DNA of 64,000 nt from Sinohyriopsis cumingii (taxonomy: Eukaryota > Mollusca > Bivalvia > Unionida > Unionidae), in assembly GCA_028554795.2 (NCBI GenBank), contig CM068839.1, forward strand, positions 84,527,540 through 84,591,539, given 5' to 3'. The notes beneath the pieces are model-generated. The model saw only the letters and a program-made list of their open reading frames with translations, searched no databases and was not told where the DNA came from. How positions within the stretch are numbered: position 1 is the first letter of the stretch; each line of letters begins with the position of its first letter. The translations under genes were made by a program, and so were the position numbers. Positions 1 through 13,120 of this stretch are shown one piece after another.

Positions 1-1495
1 TTCGAAACAGTCAACAGAGACGCACTGCGGGTAGTACTCAAGAAGCTTGGTTGTCCTCAAAAGTTTACCAACCTCATCCGGTTCTTTCACGATGACATGA
101 CTGGAGCGAGTTTCTCAGACTGTTCATCCTCTGAGAAATTACCCATATATAACGGTATCAAGCAGGGCTGAGTACTCGCTCCGGTACAATTAAATGTCTT
201 CTTCACACAGGTACTGCTCCATGCCATCCGTGACCTTGACCTTAGTATCTACATTATATATCGCCTGGATGGATCAGTGTTTGATCTCCGTCGTCTAGAT
301 GGAAAAACCAAGACGCTAGAAAGACTCATCAATGAAGCACTTTTTGCAGACGAATGTGCCCTCATGGCCCATGAAGAGACTCACCTACAGGCAATTGTGG
401 ACAGGTTTTCTGAAACCCCCAATTTATTTGGACTCACACTTAGCCTAGAAAAGACTGAAGTTCTCTTCCAGGCCGCCCAAACAATGTCCCTTCACAACCC
501 TGCATCACCATTGGCAACAATCAGCTGAAGAATGTGGACAGTTTCAAATACCTGGGCAGCACAATATCCAGTGATGGATCCCTGAACAAAGAGATCACTG
601 CAAGGATTCAAAAAGCCAATCAAGCACTCAGACGACTCCGAACAAAGGTCTTGCACCACGAGGACATACGCCTGTCAACAAAGATGAAGGTGTACAAAGC
701 AGTTGTCCTCACGTCTCACTTTTATGGCTGTAAAACGAAGACTGTCTACCGAAGGCATATCAGTCAGTTGGAACAATTTCACCAGCACTGCTTGAGATCC
801 ATCATGCGGGTCAAGTGGCAGGACCGAATCCCCAACCAGTAAGTCCTTGATAGAGCCAACAAAACAAGCATTGAAGCTTAGTTGGACTGGCCATGTCATC
901 CGCATAGATCAAAACAGAATCTCAAATCAGGTTTCCTTTATCGAGCCAGCCCAAGACAAGCCAGAATCGAGGCCGCCATCACAAGAAGTACAAAGACAAT
1001 CTCAAGACGCACATCAAATGCGCAGACATTCAACTTCAGCAGCTCGAGCTCGCTGCATCAGAGAGAATTCATTGGCGAGCCCTGACCAGAAAAGTCAGTT
1101 CCACCTTCGAGGCTGACCGCCGCCAGCGTCTTGCTGCAGCTCGTGAGAAACTTCACAGAACTGTCATAGCCACCCCCAACCACCGGTGTCCCATGACCCA
1201 CCGGCAACCGCCTGTGTGCATCGGAATGGGACTCCGGAGCCACATACGCGTCCACCGTCGATGAGATCGCACCACTTGTCTTCGTCGACCCGAGAGACTA
1301 CCAAGAAGGAGTTGCTGTAATAGAAGATCAGGAAAATATCCATACTCTATTCCTTCGAATGCTTTCGAAGAGCATCCATAAAGATGATGCTAAGGCGCTA
1401 GAGGAAATGCGCTTCGAAGATTCGACCCGGGTCCTCTTGTAACGGCTACGGTAACAACCGCCTGACATACACGTATCAGCCCCTACATCAACTCG
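1..1495 (+). mobile_element. Decayed LINE (RTE-like) reverse transcriptase fragment
   Basis: Conceptual translation shows the middle and C-terminal part of a non-LTR retrotransposon ORF2. A GIKQG-stop-VLAP block near 154-186 is the usual GVKQGCVLAP palm motif with an in-frame stop. FADECALMAH near 346-370 replaces the FADD catalytic box, and FKYLGS follows near 545. The frame changes around 270, 530 and 845. The tail contains GLRSHIRVH near 1230, like the C-terminal zinc-finger-like end of these elements. The 5' part lies left of the window. The family is assigned from these motifs; the copy is clearly dead. Confidence 0.8.
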
Positions 1496-3039
1496 ACCAG
1501 GCTCACAACATCAATGTGCCAAGAATGTTAATATCTCTTCGATTTGTTAGTGCTGTATGCTTATATGTTTCTTTTGCAATTTTGTCCTTTACATGTTTAT
1601 AACTTTACTTTTGAGCCAGACTATATAGCTAGCATTGTGTTGTCGTCCCATTCAACTCGATACATGCTTATCGTTTGGTACCATTTTACAGATTGTTTAG
1701 ATAGCCTTATGTGCGGTGCTTATGTTTATGTAATACTATGAACATTTGAGATTATAATATGGAACAAAAATATTTTCTTTTTGAACATGTCATCAACAGA
1801 TCGTTTAGTTCAAAATACTTCCAAATATGCACGATATATGATATATTACACATGGAAACTATGATAAAGCCACTATGGTCGTCAAAATACATTGGCAAAG
1901 GTATATTTCCAATGGCAGATAAAAGCTAATTAAAATCACATATATCTTTTTGTCAAATTTATTCAAACTTTTTACAGCGACTACATCAATATCACATGGA
2001 AACGATTGCTACTTTGAAGAATTTTAATGTATCCATAAAACCTTTTGTTTAATAATGCTGCCAGATAAATCAAAACCAGTGGATATGGGAAGAGTTGAAA
2101 TATCACACGAATGAAGTAAAATGCAGATTCAATTAATGCAAATTTTCAAATGACATCGAGTCATCCTTTAAATTATGTTATGCATATCTATATATTTTAA
2201 ACTCCTCGTGATACTTTTATCGAATTTTTTCAATTTTTTTAAATATATTAATGTTGTAAATTGCAGTAATTATCTTTTGTTTAGATTTTGCCTGCGTGAC
2301 TAGGGTCTCTGTTATGAATAGTAAGAACATAAATGTACATTTATAAATGGAGACTTACGTATGTGTTGACAATTTCTAATAGTAATCTTAATAATTAGAC
2401 TTATTGAAGACTTTTGTTAATTTTTCATTGGCTATTATGGTTTGGACGGTTCTAGAAGAATTAAGTAATTTCCCATTGGATGAGTGAGGCCATATGAATC
2501 GGTATTTTGAAATATTAAATTGAGTAGTACGAACTCTTATTTGGGGTACTTTGCGATATACAGTAGTAATAGCCATTTTGAAGGTGTATATAAGGAGATA
2601 ACTGAGAAACCAGTTTCATTCCATTTTTGAAGTAAATCTTACTTCTTGTGTTCCTGTTGTAACAGTAAGTCTGTAGACTTGTTTTATGTTGTCCTTAGAT
2701 ATTGTTTGAGAGGCAAAACCTTTTTGGAATGTTCAGTAGACATAGACAGTGCTCATTGTATGGACCATTATTCTTGAACTATTGCGAATTATTCAATGGA
2801 GTTCTGGACAACTCCATTTTGACAACGTCACGATTCTTGGTGGACCAGTACATTCCAGGTTCTAAAGTTTATAGGGATCTTTCCATTGTTTTGGACTTTA
2901 ATATAAACCTTTTATGATTATTGTTAATTCACTTTATAACACAGGAAACTCCTTTCACATTTTTATTTAATAACTTTGATAATTAAATTAATTGTTAGGT
3001 TTTACAAAATGTGATGGTTTTACTTCTTTCTGTTACCTA
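1496..3039. other. AT-rich interval, no gene recognised
   Basis: No coding similarity is recognised. The only structured part is a promoter-like stretch at 2430-2593: two CATTGG (inverted CCAAT) boxes, a TTCTAGAAGAATT sequence resembling a heat-shock element at 2450-2462, and TATATAA at 2587-2593. A 60-odd residue open frame follows near 2729-2917, unlike anything I recognise. Confidence 0.4.
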
Positions 3040-5300
3040 GTTTACAGCAGAGAACATCATACTTCAAAGGATCCGGGCTTAACAATCATTAAGATGATCT
3101 CTTCTACTACAATCATTGATGATTTATATTGAACTTGCTGACTTGCCGATCTTGCTGGCTTATTGGAGCCGAATTTGACACTTTATCATTGATTATTTCT
3201 CTGCAAGTTTACAGAAATAGCCATTGCACTCATGGACGCAATCTGATACAATGAAACTGATATTATACCTGCGTATATGCATCTATCGTTATGTGATGGC
3301 ACCCTTGATGATTGTTTCAAAGAATAAACCACATCTACTGTTAAATGGAGTATGAAAGATGCTTACACTGGTTGTTGTTGTTGTTGTAGGGTTTAATGCC
3401 ATTTTTCAGAACACGATAGGCTATACATGGCGGCCAGTATTAATGGTGGAGGAAGATCCCGGGGAAAACCATCGTTAATCATCACCATTAAATCAGAGCA
3501 TTCGTCATTAATCTTTAAAGAAGTACTTCGGCACATCAAACTAAGCATTATATTTTATAGCTGCCTGTGTTTATTGTAAGTATGTAAATCGTTAGGTTCT
3601 GCTTCTTGTCTTCAGCTTTTTTTTCAAACAAATACGGAGCTGCAAAGTTTGATTAATTTCACAACGTTTAACTACTATTTCTCAGTTATTCTTAACCAAT
3701 ACAATACAAAGTCTATGATTACTTGTGATGTTCAAGTCAAATTTGCTTTGAAAAGCTTAAACGACAACTTGGTTCATAATACCAAATGATGAAGCTTTAA
3801 TAAATCACCGAATAGATAGTAAATCAAGCCTTTTTGTAAACAAAAGCGCTTTAAAGATCAAACTTGTTCATTATGACTGTAAACAGTTCAATCAGACCGT
3901 CAGAAGTATGTTGACTATTTCTTCTTGAAATTAGTGTATGATGTCCCTAAAACTCCTTATCAAAATGAATACACGTGATTCAATTAGAATAAATTAATTA
4001 CACGATGATTAATAATAATGTATTTTACAATGGAAAGCTAAGCTGATTTTATGTCCTTGTACTTTAATTTTGAAACTTATTAAGTATTTTATAGTATCAA
4101 GGGGACGAAGGGTTTACGAACAGGAAGTTCAGACCAAGAACAAATTGAAGGGTGTCACATCTAAAGAGCGCAAGATAGCAGTGGATAGATTTGTAAATTG
4201 ACCATTGTTGTTACATTTCTGAACTTAAGGATAGCATGCGACCATTTGCGACTATTGTGTTTAACAATGAAAGATGTGAATATATTTGTGAATTTGGTGT
4301 TGCGGGCTTGTGTTGTTCTTGAAATTGATTTGAGACATAAAAGCTGCCCCTTGCACTACAATGTCCAATGTTAATATTGACCTTGTGTGAATGACATATA
4401 TTTTGGGATATCAACTATACATGCGTTATTTTCCAATTACACAATGCATTGCCAACCATCTGTGTTTTACCATGTCGGTAATTTATGTCAATGGACCACT
4501 TTCGTAAGAACAGTGATGTGTATTACGGAACAAACGTTTAGTCTCTTCGACTAGTTAGAAGGCCCTGGGATTTTCATTCCAACGAAAGTTTTATCTTCTG
4601 CTATCTGATTGATAGAATTAGTTTCTTTTCTACAAATCAGAAAAAAAGATATTTTATTATTTCAATCTATTTCGGAGCTGGAACATGTGAAACCTTTTCC
4701 CGACGCACAAATTACCGGTCCCGTATCTTGCAAAGGTAAGATAGGCAATTGTAGACACTGTTAGTCTGATGACCTGGTACGTTTTAAATATCCCCTCCTT
4801 GCTTACATATTAAAATAAAATTGATACATAAATCGACCTGTTTCAATGTACAACGACGCACCTTTGATAAAATAATTTAGAACCATATTTTATGGCATAT
4901 ACATTATCTTGTAGCTGAGTAAAAGGTACATATTATCTTAATTGGAACGCTTGGAAAGTTCAAATAATAAGTTTTGTAAGGTCTGCATTTAAATGAAGTG
5001 CATACTTCGGACACAGCCAGACAAAATAATGATAAAAATGATAGCCTTTGATCCCATAAACGAATATAAAATGTTTATTTTGATATCCTGGGATAGTGAG
5101 CCAACAAACGTATCGAAAGCGTTAACAGCTATGACATTGGTATGTACGTTGGTACAGTACAAGGAATCTACAAATATCAATCAGAATATGTACTTTTTGT
5201 GCTTCAAGGATTGAGAAAAACCATATACTTTGAAAACTTGTATATCCAGTGAAAGGTCAGATGGGGAGTCTTTATCGTATCGAAACAAACTAACATATCA
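3040..5300. repeat. Segmental duplication block A, copy 1
   Basis: This stretch aligns by eye with 10380-12620 and, less well, with 20160-21480. Shared landmarks include AAGGATCCGGGC at 3068 and 10407, a run of GTTAATCATCACCATT at 3474 and 10731, and GCATTATATTTTATAG at 3545 and 10800. No intact coding frame is shared by the copies. Copy 1 carries a truncated SINE not present in copy 2, so the SINE arrived after the duplication. Confidence 0.7.
3371..3470 (-). mobile_element. SINE-A copy, 5'-truncated
   Basis: It matches the 3' half of the SINE at 6849-7098, from the GTTGTTGTTG tail through the GGTGGAGGAAG region, and stops before the tRNA-like head. Orientation is minus. No clear target duplication is seen. 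Confidence 0.8.
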
Positions 5301-6199
5301 AGAAATGATTTTTATCTTTGATGAAACTGGCAACCTTGAATGAAGATTTGCTTCATAGCTGTCGTAGGATATAACGCTGCAAAGGATTTGGTAAAAATCA
5401 AAATGAATCAAGATGTAGAGGACCTTACATTAATTCTCATTTCTATCATCTGAGAGTCTTGGCGAGAAAAAGATTGAATTATTCGACGAGTTTCGACAAT
5501 GTCATTGCAGTGGGTACATATATATGATTATATTTATGTCCATAAAATACTGAGTTTATTTTTCCACAATGTAGAATAGTGCAATGAAATTTCTTTTGAA
5601 ATACATTCGGACACCTCGGTCGTTATGCCATTCTTTTTCACGAGGCTATAAGATCGTTCTTGACGTCATGGGGCGATATTACACGTGTTACATATATGAA
5701 ATTCATGATACGGATAATATTTTCTTTTCCTGTCTTAATATTGTATTTGATCATGTTGTACTAAAACAACACCAACACCAACAACACATACACAAGCACA
5801 CACACACACACGCGCGCGCGCACGCGTTCAGAAAGAGATCATTTATCTTGCTGAAATTGCAACTCCGTAGCCGATCACATTAAGAATATAGGAAATCAAT
5901 CTCGGAATCAACAATACTTGATACAAAGTCTATCAAAAAGTACAGTTACCGATTTTTAACGTGAGATTAAAAGAATACGTTATTCGCGGTGTTATGGATA
6001 TTACACGCATACACCAGAATATATTGACACGAATGAATCCTAGACTAGCTCCTGCCAACATACATTCTGTCCCCAAGAGTGCGATTTCTATATCCCACTG
6101 CCATGCATAGGTGAGAAAAGAATCTCATATTGTCATATTGTTGTCCCCTGCCTGGCAATACACATTAATGTTTGTCAAGATTTAAGAAAAAAGATAAAT
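5301..6199. other. Gene-free interval with CA/CG microsatellite
   Basis: A (CA)n run passing into (CG)n lies at 5797-5826. The rest is AT-rich unique sequence with no recognised gene. Confidence 0.5.
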
Positions 6200-6848
6200 C
6201 AGACCTTCTAGCTTCTGCTCCATATGTATAAGAATGGCTTCATAGTTTCTTTAGTTAAATCAGATTCGGTTGCTGAATCGCAACATTAGGGATCGAACTT
6301 GCTCAAATCTCGGAGAAATGTTCTGTTGAAACAATCAAATTCCGACTAGTTTGTGGAAACACACCCTTCCGTAATTCTACCTCTCTGGTTCAGAGATCTT
6401 CGGCAGTCAGGTATATTCCTCCAACAGCAACGTTGTTTTATATGGCATATCGTGCACAGTCTTCTGTGTAAGTTATTTTAGTTTTCAAATTGCACATTTT
6501 TATCTAGACTGGATGACTTCCCTTTGAATGAAACAAAGTGATACATTTTCTTTGATTTTTACTCCCATTTTGATTTGTATTGACGTCTTTTGATACATGT
6601 TTCTAACAACAATTAACCTACATGTTACAATATTATTCCCTGATCTCTGATGTATCGCAGATAAGATAATGTAAGAGATAACGTTTCCTAAAGGGTTCAT
6701 CCGGTGTGAACAGTCTTAAAATTGTGACAATGCCAGCTCGATTTATTCAGGACGTAGTCAGCCGTTTAAAGGGATTGTGTTAATTTCGTATTGGACTAAT
6801 GTTTTATAAAAGAGGTGCTGACTGCTTTTATGATATATTAAGATATGT

Positions 6849-7098
6849 TGCTGTTGTTGTTCTAGGGTTTAACGCCATTTTCAGCACAAGATAGGCTATA
6901 CATGGCGGCCAGTATAACTGGTGGAGGAAGAACCCTGGAAAACCCAGGGAAGAACCACCGATCCACGAGAAGCTACTGACAGGCTTTCCCACGTACCCAC
7001 ACATGCCGAGCCTTGGACTCGAACCCACGCAGACAGAGGTGAGATGGCAGTGATCCGGAACGGTGAGCGCTTTAGGCCACTCGGCCACTCAGGGCCCC
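6849..7098 (-). mobile_element. SINE-A, full-length tRNA-derived retroposon
   Basis: Read on the minus strand it begins GGGGCCCTGAGTGGCCGAG. An A box (TGGCCGAGTGG) lies at 7077-7087 and a B box (GGTTCGAGTCC) at 7015-7025, giving a Leu/Ser-type tRNA head for RNA polymerase III. The tail is a CAA-type repeat. It is flanked by a perfect 12-bp target duplication, ATTAAGATATGT, at 6837-6848 and 7099-7110. Copies at 43861-44110, 47683-47930, 54124-54296 and 3371-3470 define the family. Confidence 0.93.
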
Positions 7099-7110
7099 AT
7101 TAAGATATGT

Positions 7111-8399
7111 ACGGGAAACATTGCCACATTGTCGCTGTAGCAGACGACACTATCATATCAACATACGTCATTTGGCTATTATCGAATTTGCAAATGAATC
7201 AGTCAAGGATATCAGACTACGAAGGATTAGATAAAAATCAAGATGAAGCAAGATTGTATAATATTCAGCAATTGATAACATATTATTAAGTTACTGAATT
7301 TCAGTCTCTATATTTAAACTTACTAATCTTTTCTCGTAATGTGGCAGCCGGAGAGCCATCTATGTTTTAGCTTCGTATGATAACTGTTATATAATACATT
7401 TATATGTGTTTCCATCATTATATAATCTCACCAATAATGACTGCTAAAGACTACAGATTGGGTCATTGTGTGTACGTTGATAATCGCAAACAGTTAAAGG
7501 CAGGAAGAAATTCATGACAGTTGAGAACGAGTGTGGACTCTGCTGCCTTCATACCACAGGGCAACAACTATATTCTCGGACCAAACACCAAGAGGATTAA
7601 AAGTATATGAAAAGAAAGATCTATCTTGTAATCGTTGGAACAAAACTTGAAAACAAATAAATTTAGTCCGAGAATCCTCTGACCCTTGCCATCCTATGTT
7701 TAATATTTGGAAATTTTTGTTGGGGTGAAAGGTCCACTGCTTGTCGAAAAGGTGGAATCCGCCGACACCATTTGGTGTCGGCATAGAGTAGCCTCTTCCT
7801 AGCCGGTCTAGTAAACTTTAACGACCTTTTATCGAGATGTACCTGCTCGAAATAGATATAAATATCATTTGTTTTCTCCGAAATTGCAAGTATATCATTC
7901 GCTATATCTTTATCCGCTGACAGACGAGATGAAACTAGGGCGTTGATGAAGTTTGACCTGGATCTCGCCATTTGCATTGATAGTCACATGGCTACACAAA
8001 TAGCAACTTTTCGAAATGTAGTGGACAAACTTCATTGATTGACCCAGCTTATAATTTTATTGGCCACCACCAAGTATAGTGCATTCAGAAAGTACCGTCA
8101 ACTTGTAAAACTAAGAAATGAGTTCACTGTAAATATGCCGATAGACTAATGTTTGGTAAGCTGCATCAATAAGAAACATGTTTCAACAATTCAAATTGTG
8201 GCTAAAATTATTTGGACAGTGTACCAAAATATTGTGTCCATTGTTTAATATATGAACCTCATGTCCAATAATTCCAATTCCAAATGCTGACAATGGATAT
8301 GAAACTTATTTCAAGCTATATAATCTCATTCTAAGTCTTTAAATATACATGTACATACCCATCTTAATGTTTTGACTGTCTTTGATTTGACGTTTAAGC
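7111..8399. other. Unassigned interval with a weak minus-strand open frame
   Basis: A minus-strand frame from an ATG near 7970 down to 7663 encodes about 100 residues, including a run of mixed charged residues. It overlaps a second frame at 7512-7784 at a probable frameshift. I recognise no family. It could be an old gene fragment of the surrounding duplications. Confidence 0.3.
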
Positions 8400-10379
8400 A
8401 ATTTTATTTCAGATAAATAAAAATACATAACATGAAGAGAAACAATTAACAAACATTTTATTTTGTATGCAAAACGTATTGGTAAGTTTGTTCCGATCAA
8501 CGGATTGAAAAAAGAAATTAAAATTATATATATATGAAATATGTTATAATATATAGTAAGACAGCTAGATCCTTTTGATACGAACATTATGTTTTTACTT
8601 TATCACTTTTGCAGATTAAGCATATCACATCAGGTAAGAATATTAATTGTGAATAGCAAATATTGCAATCTGCCATGCTCTGCTTTGCAGATACATTTAT
8701 TCGTTTATTTTGCCACAGGTAAATACATTTGGCGGTAAATTTTGACACAAAAGTATCTTTAATTCTTGATATTTAAGATTTTAGTAAACTTTATCTAAAT
8801 TGAATGCATGATAAGTCGTTCTATATACTCAAAGTCATTAAATGTGAAATGCAGGAAAGCTCCTGTAAGTTACTTATGAGGCTAGGACATAAGACCACCA
8901 GATCCCGTACTAATTCCAGTAAAATACAAATGTGAAAACTGTGAGAAATAATTATCAGTAATTAAACAGTATTAAAATTACGAACATACAATTTAACGGA
9001 GGTAATAAATACAAAAAGAATGAACGAAATAAGACGGAATATATTCTATGATCCAACTTTGACCTTTTAAAAGTTCTGCCCGTGCTAACCAGCATATTAG
9101 TAAATATAACTAGATATCATTTTGGCTTCTGTTAATGTTTTACACATTTTATGCATTAGTGAGCGACATAACTCCATCTTTCGTCGGCCTATTTCGTTGC
9201 AAAGCACATTTAATTTGCAATGCCAGGAAAAAGTTCAGTTCTTTCAGTTAAGTACACATTCGTGCTAGTTTCCGATAAGACATCTTCAGCGAAGGGCGGG
9301 ACGATCCACTTTGAGATCTTTCTACATCTTGTGGTTCTTCTACATGGCTCATCTTTGATAGCCTCAGTTTGTTCTTTCTTCTCTCTACCTGAGTTAAGGC
9401 TTTCATTTATGGCTGTGAGCCGTATTCGATTGTAAAAAGTCTCTGGTAAAGCAGCCACATTCTCTATACATCCCCTGTCGTGCCAGGGCTCTAGGTGGCG
9501 CTAGCTTCCCTCTCCCGATGATCTTGCCCTTCTGGCTTCTGGTCCACATACAGTAGAATGGCTTCATTGCTTTTCCACTTAGTTCAAGCGAACAGTCTGG
9601 GTGTCTTTCTAAAGTTGCTGATTTTCTACATTCAGAACAGATTTTGTCTAGGACTGGAAGAGATCCTCTGCTGAAAGAAATTGTTTTTGAGGAATGTTTG
9701 GAAACATATCTTTCCGTGCTGATCAACCTGTGGTCCAGTGATCTTGGGCAGTCAAGTGTGTGTCTTCGTGAGGAAACTTCATGCCCGTGTTTGCACAGCA
9801 TGTTCTTTTGTTTCTTTACAGATTTGCCTTCTAAGACATCAGCCTGTAACTGTATTTCACCGTCCATTTTCTCGATAATTTCCTTTAGTTTCAAGTTGCA
9901 CATTTTCAGTTCCACTCAAATGTTTGTGTACAGAATGAAACAGTTGTCAAATTCCTGTTAGATATTTCCGTGTTCTGTTAGAGCTGTTATACCGCAGACG
10001 ACTTTTTATATATCACTGTTGCCAGATGTGTTGCCAACAACAAACAACAGAAAAGTGGTAGAACATCGATTGCTGATTTGGGCATGGTTAAATAGTATAT
10101 ATGACGGTTAAATGTTCTATTTAATTCCTAACCTCAGATATGCCTTAGATGTAGTAGAAGATAAAGTGTCTTTGATGGTTCAGCCAGTGTGAAAAACCTT
10201 TAAAGAGTTACACTGTCATTATGATATATTCGGAACATAAACCACATGCACAGAGTCATTGTGCTAATATATATTTGGTATCGGATTATTGTTCTACAAA
10301 AGAGGTGTTAACAATGTGTCTGCTATATCTAAATGCGCACGCAAGAATTGCGGCATTGTTGCTATGACAAATGACGCTA
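8400..10379. repeat. Segmental duplication block B, copy 2
   Basis: It corresponds to 18450-20150. The best-preserved stretch is 9440-9800 versus 19260-19640, including TGGTAAAGCAGCCACATTCT and CTTCCCTCTCCCGATGA-like runs. More decayed relatives are visible near 6200-6800 and 13830-14180. It contains the open frame at 9403-9903. Confidence 0.7.
9403..9903 (-). pseudogene. Cysteine/histidine-rich hypothetical ORF in duplication block B
   Basis: From an ATG at 9903 this minus-strand frame encodes about 166 residues with repeated Cys/His pairs (CKHGHE near the N-terminus, CSECRK and HPDCSLELSG in the middle, RECGCF near the end). This could be a zinc-binding module, but I cannot name a family. 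A second frame at 9210-9458 overlaps its end and looks like the continuation after a frameshift. The equivalent stretch in copy 3 (19200-19760) is broken, with only a piece of about 60 residues left open. I read it as a decaying gene fragment or exon copied with the segmental duplication. Confidence 0.4.
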
Positions 10380-12650
10380 ATATAACAGTAGACATCGGAC
10401 TACAAAGGATCCGGGCCAAACAAGTCGTTAAGAATCATATATTGAACTTGCTGTCTTTCCGATTATGTAGGTTATTCAGCAAGTTTGCAGAAATAGCAAT
10501 TGCAATCTTGGGTGCAATCCCATTCTATGAAATTGATATTATACAAACATAAATGCACCTATCGTTATGTGATGGAAACCTTCATGACTATTTCCAATGC
10601 TAAACCTTATGACATTGTTAAAAGGAATATGAGAAATGTGACTGCTGTCGCGCACATTGTCTGACTTAAAGAGAGAAAAACTGTTACTTAAAAACAAATT
10701 GCGAGTGGAAATAGCCGATATCGTAACACGTTAATCATCACCATTGAATCCGAGCATTCGTCATTACTCTTTAAGAAGATTTTGGGCACATCACACAAAG
10801 CATTATATTTTATAGTTGTCTTTATTTATTGTAAGTGTGTAGTTCGTCACGTTCTACTTCTTGTCTACTTCTTTTTTCAAACAAATACAGAGCTGCGAAG
10901 TTTGATTAATTTTACAAAAGTTTTCCACTATTTCTCAAATATTGGTAAGCGATGCAATATAAAATATTTGATTATTTGTGATGTTCAAGTCAAACAAAAG
11001 CTTGTCAAGTCAAATTTCCTTGAAAAATTTAAACAAAAGCTTGGTTCAAAATACCAAATTATGAAACTAGTAATAAATCACCGAATACATATTGAATGAA
11101 GCCTTTTTGTTTATAAAAAAAAGAACTTTAAAGATCCTGCTGGTTCATTATGACTGTAAATAGTTCAATCTGACCGTCAGAAGTATGTTGACTATTTCTT
11201 CATGAAATTAGTGTGTGATGTCCCTAAATCTCCTTAACAAGATGAATATACTTGATTCGAGTAGAATACATTAATTACACGATCATTAATAATAATGTAT
11301 TTTACAATGGAATGCTGAATTGATCCGATGGCCCTGTACTTTTAATTTTGAAACTTATCAATTATTTTCGTGTATTAAGGGGACGATGGTTTTACGAACA
11401 AGAAATGTACACCAAGAACAAAGTGAAGATTGCCACATCTAAACAGTGCAAGATAGCAGTGGATGGTTTTGTAAACTGACCATTCCTGTTACATTTCTGA
11501 ACTTAAGGATATCACGTGACCTTTTTCCACTATCTGTGTTTAGTAATGAACGATATGAGAATATTTGTGAATTTGGTGTTGCGGGCTTATGTTATTCTTG
11601 CAACTGATTAGAGACATAACATCTGCCCCTTGCGACACAATGTCCAATTAACATTGACCTTGTGTGAATTACAGACATTTTAGGACTATAAATTATACAA
11701 TGCATTACCTGCCACCTGTGCTGAACAATGTCGGTTATTTATGTCAACTGACCACTTTAGAAAAGAACAGTGATATGAATTAGGGACCAAACATTTAGTC
11801 TCTTCAAGCAGGAGGGCCTAGGATTTCATTCCGACCAAAATAATTAAATATTTTTCTTCTGCTATCGCAAGATAATATTTAAAAAATCTGATTGATAGAA
11901 TTAGACCCTTTTCTACAAATCGGAAAAATGATGTTATATTATTTCAATCTATTTCGGAGCCAGAAATGTTTTCTTTTTCAAAACATGTGAAACCTTTTCC
12001 CGACACACAACTCACTTCTCTCGTATCGTAAAAGTAAGATAGACAATTGTAGACACTGTTAGTATTATGATCTAGTACGTTTTAAATACCCACCTGTTGA
12101 TTTATAATTCAAATATTCTAGATATTTACCAAACTCTTAATTTTACTTTCCAAGCGTTCAAATAAAGATATTATGTACATATTGTTTACTCACCTACAGT
12201 ATAATGTATCCGTCATACAATATGGTTTTACATTTATTTTATCAAAAGTCCGTCGTTGTACATATACACAAGTCGTACATATGTATCGCAAAGTGAATTT
12301 ATTTCGATACGACAAAGACTCCCCACTCGACTTTGCACTGGATATAAAAGTTTCTAAAGTATGTGGTTTTTCTCAATCAATGAAGCAAAAAAACATTCAC
12401 GCATATTCTGAGTGATATTTTGTAAATTCCTTGTTCTGTACCAACGTACATAACGACAACATAGTTGTTATCGCTTTCGATATTTTTGTAGGCTGACCAT
12501 TCCAGGATATCAAAATAAACATTTTATATTCGTTTAATGGGATCAAAGGCTAACATTTTCGTTATTATTTTGTCTGTTTGTGTCCGAATTATTCGTTTCA
12601 GTTAAATGCAGACCTCTCTCATTTCTTCTGGTGACGGCAATATTTTAATG
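10380..12650. repeat. Segmental duplication block A, copy 2
   Basis: Second copy of the 3040-5300 block. Sub-blocks 12140-12260 and 12290-12620 match 4846-4965 and 4975-5290 in inverted orientation while keeping their relative order. No intact gene is seen. Confidence 0.65.
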
Positions 12651-13030
12651 ACTTTGAATTTAGTTTTCATGCGATATATTGTAAAATAACCTATTTTAAA
12701 TTTTGTTCCTTTTACGTTATTGTAAGATATACAAATGCCAAGTAAGAATTAGAACGAATTGACAGGAAATTTTGCTTATATCTCTCCCCACCCCGGCTTA
12801 ATAAGGCATATTACGTAGCTGTTATGTGTAGAAAATCAATTTCATTTCACTGTTTTGGGCGTAAGTTGCACACATATCTTATACAACTCTCTTTTTAAAA
12901 AAATGGCTACAACTTTGAAAGTTAACTGTATTCCTTTAATGCAAGGAATATTCTTCTATGCAGTGACATTGTCTACTGAAAGCTAAGTTTTGGAAACTAA
13001 GACTAGAGAGCACAAGAGCTACTATAGTCC

Positions 13031-13095
<65 letters not shown>

Positions 13096-13120
13096 CATTG
13101 CTATTATTATTATTATTATT
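13031..13120. repeat. (AAT)n-(ATT)n inverted microsatellite
   Basis: An AAT triplet run switches at 13063 to ATT repeats, making a long self-complementary hairpin. The related duplicated region at 22100-22155 has an equivalent triplet patch. Confidence 0.9.

Noticed and set aside
7015..7087. tRNA gene suggested by A and B boxes (also at 47847-47919 and 57892-57947)
   Set aside because: No complete cloverleaf; each is the head of a SINE with target duplications.
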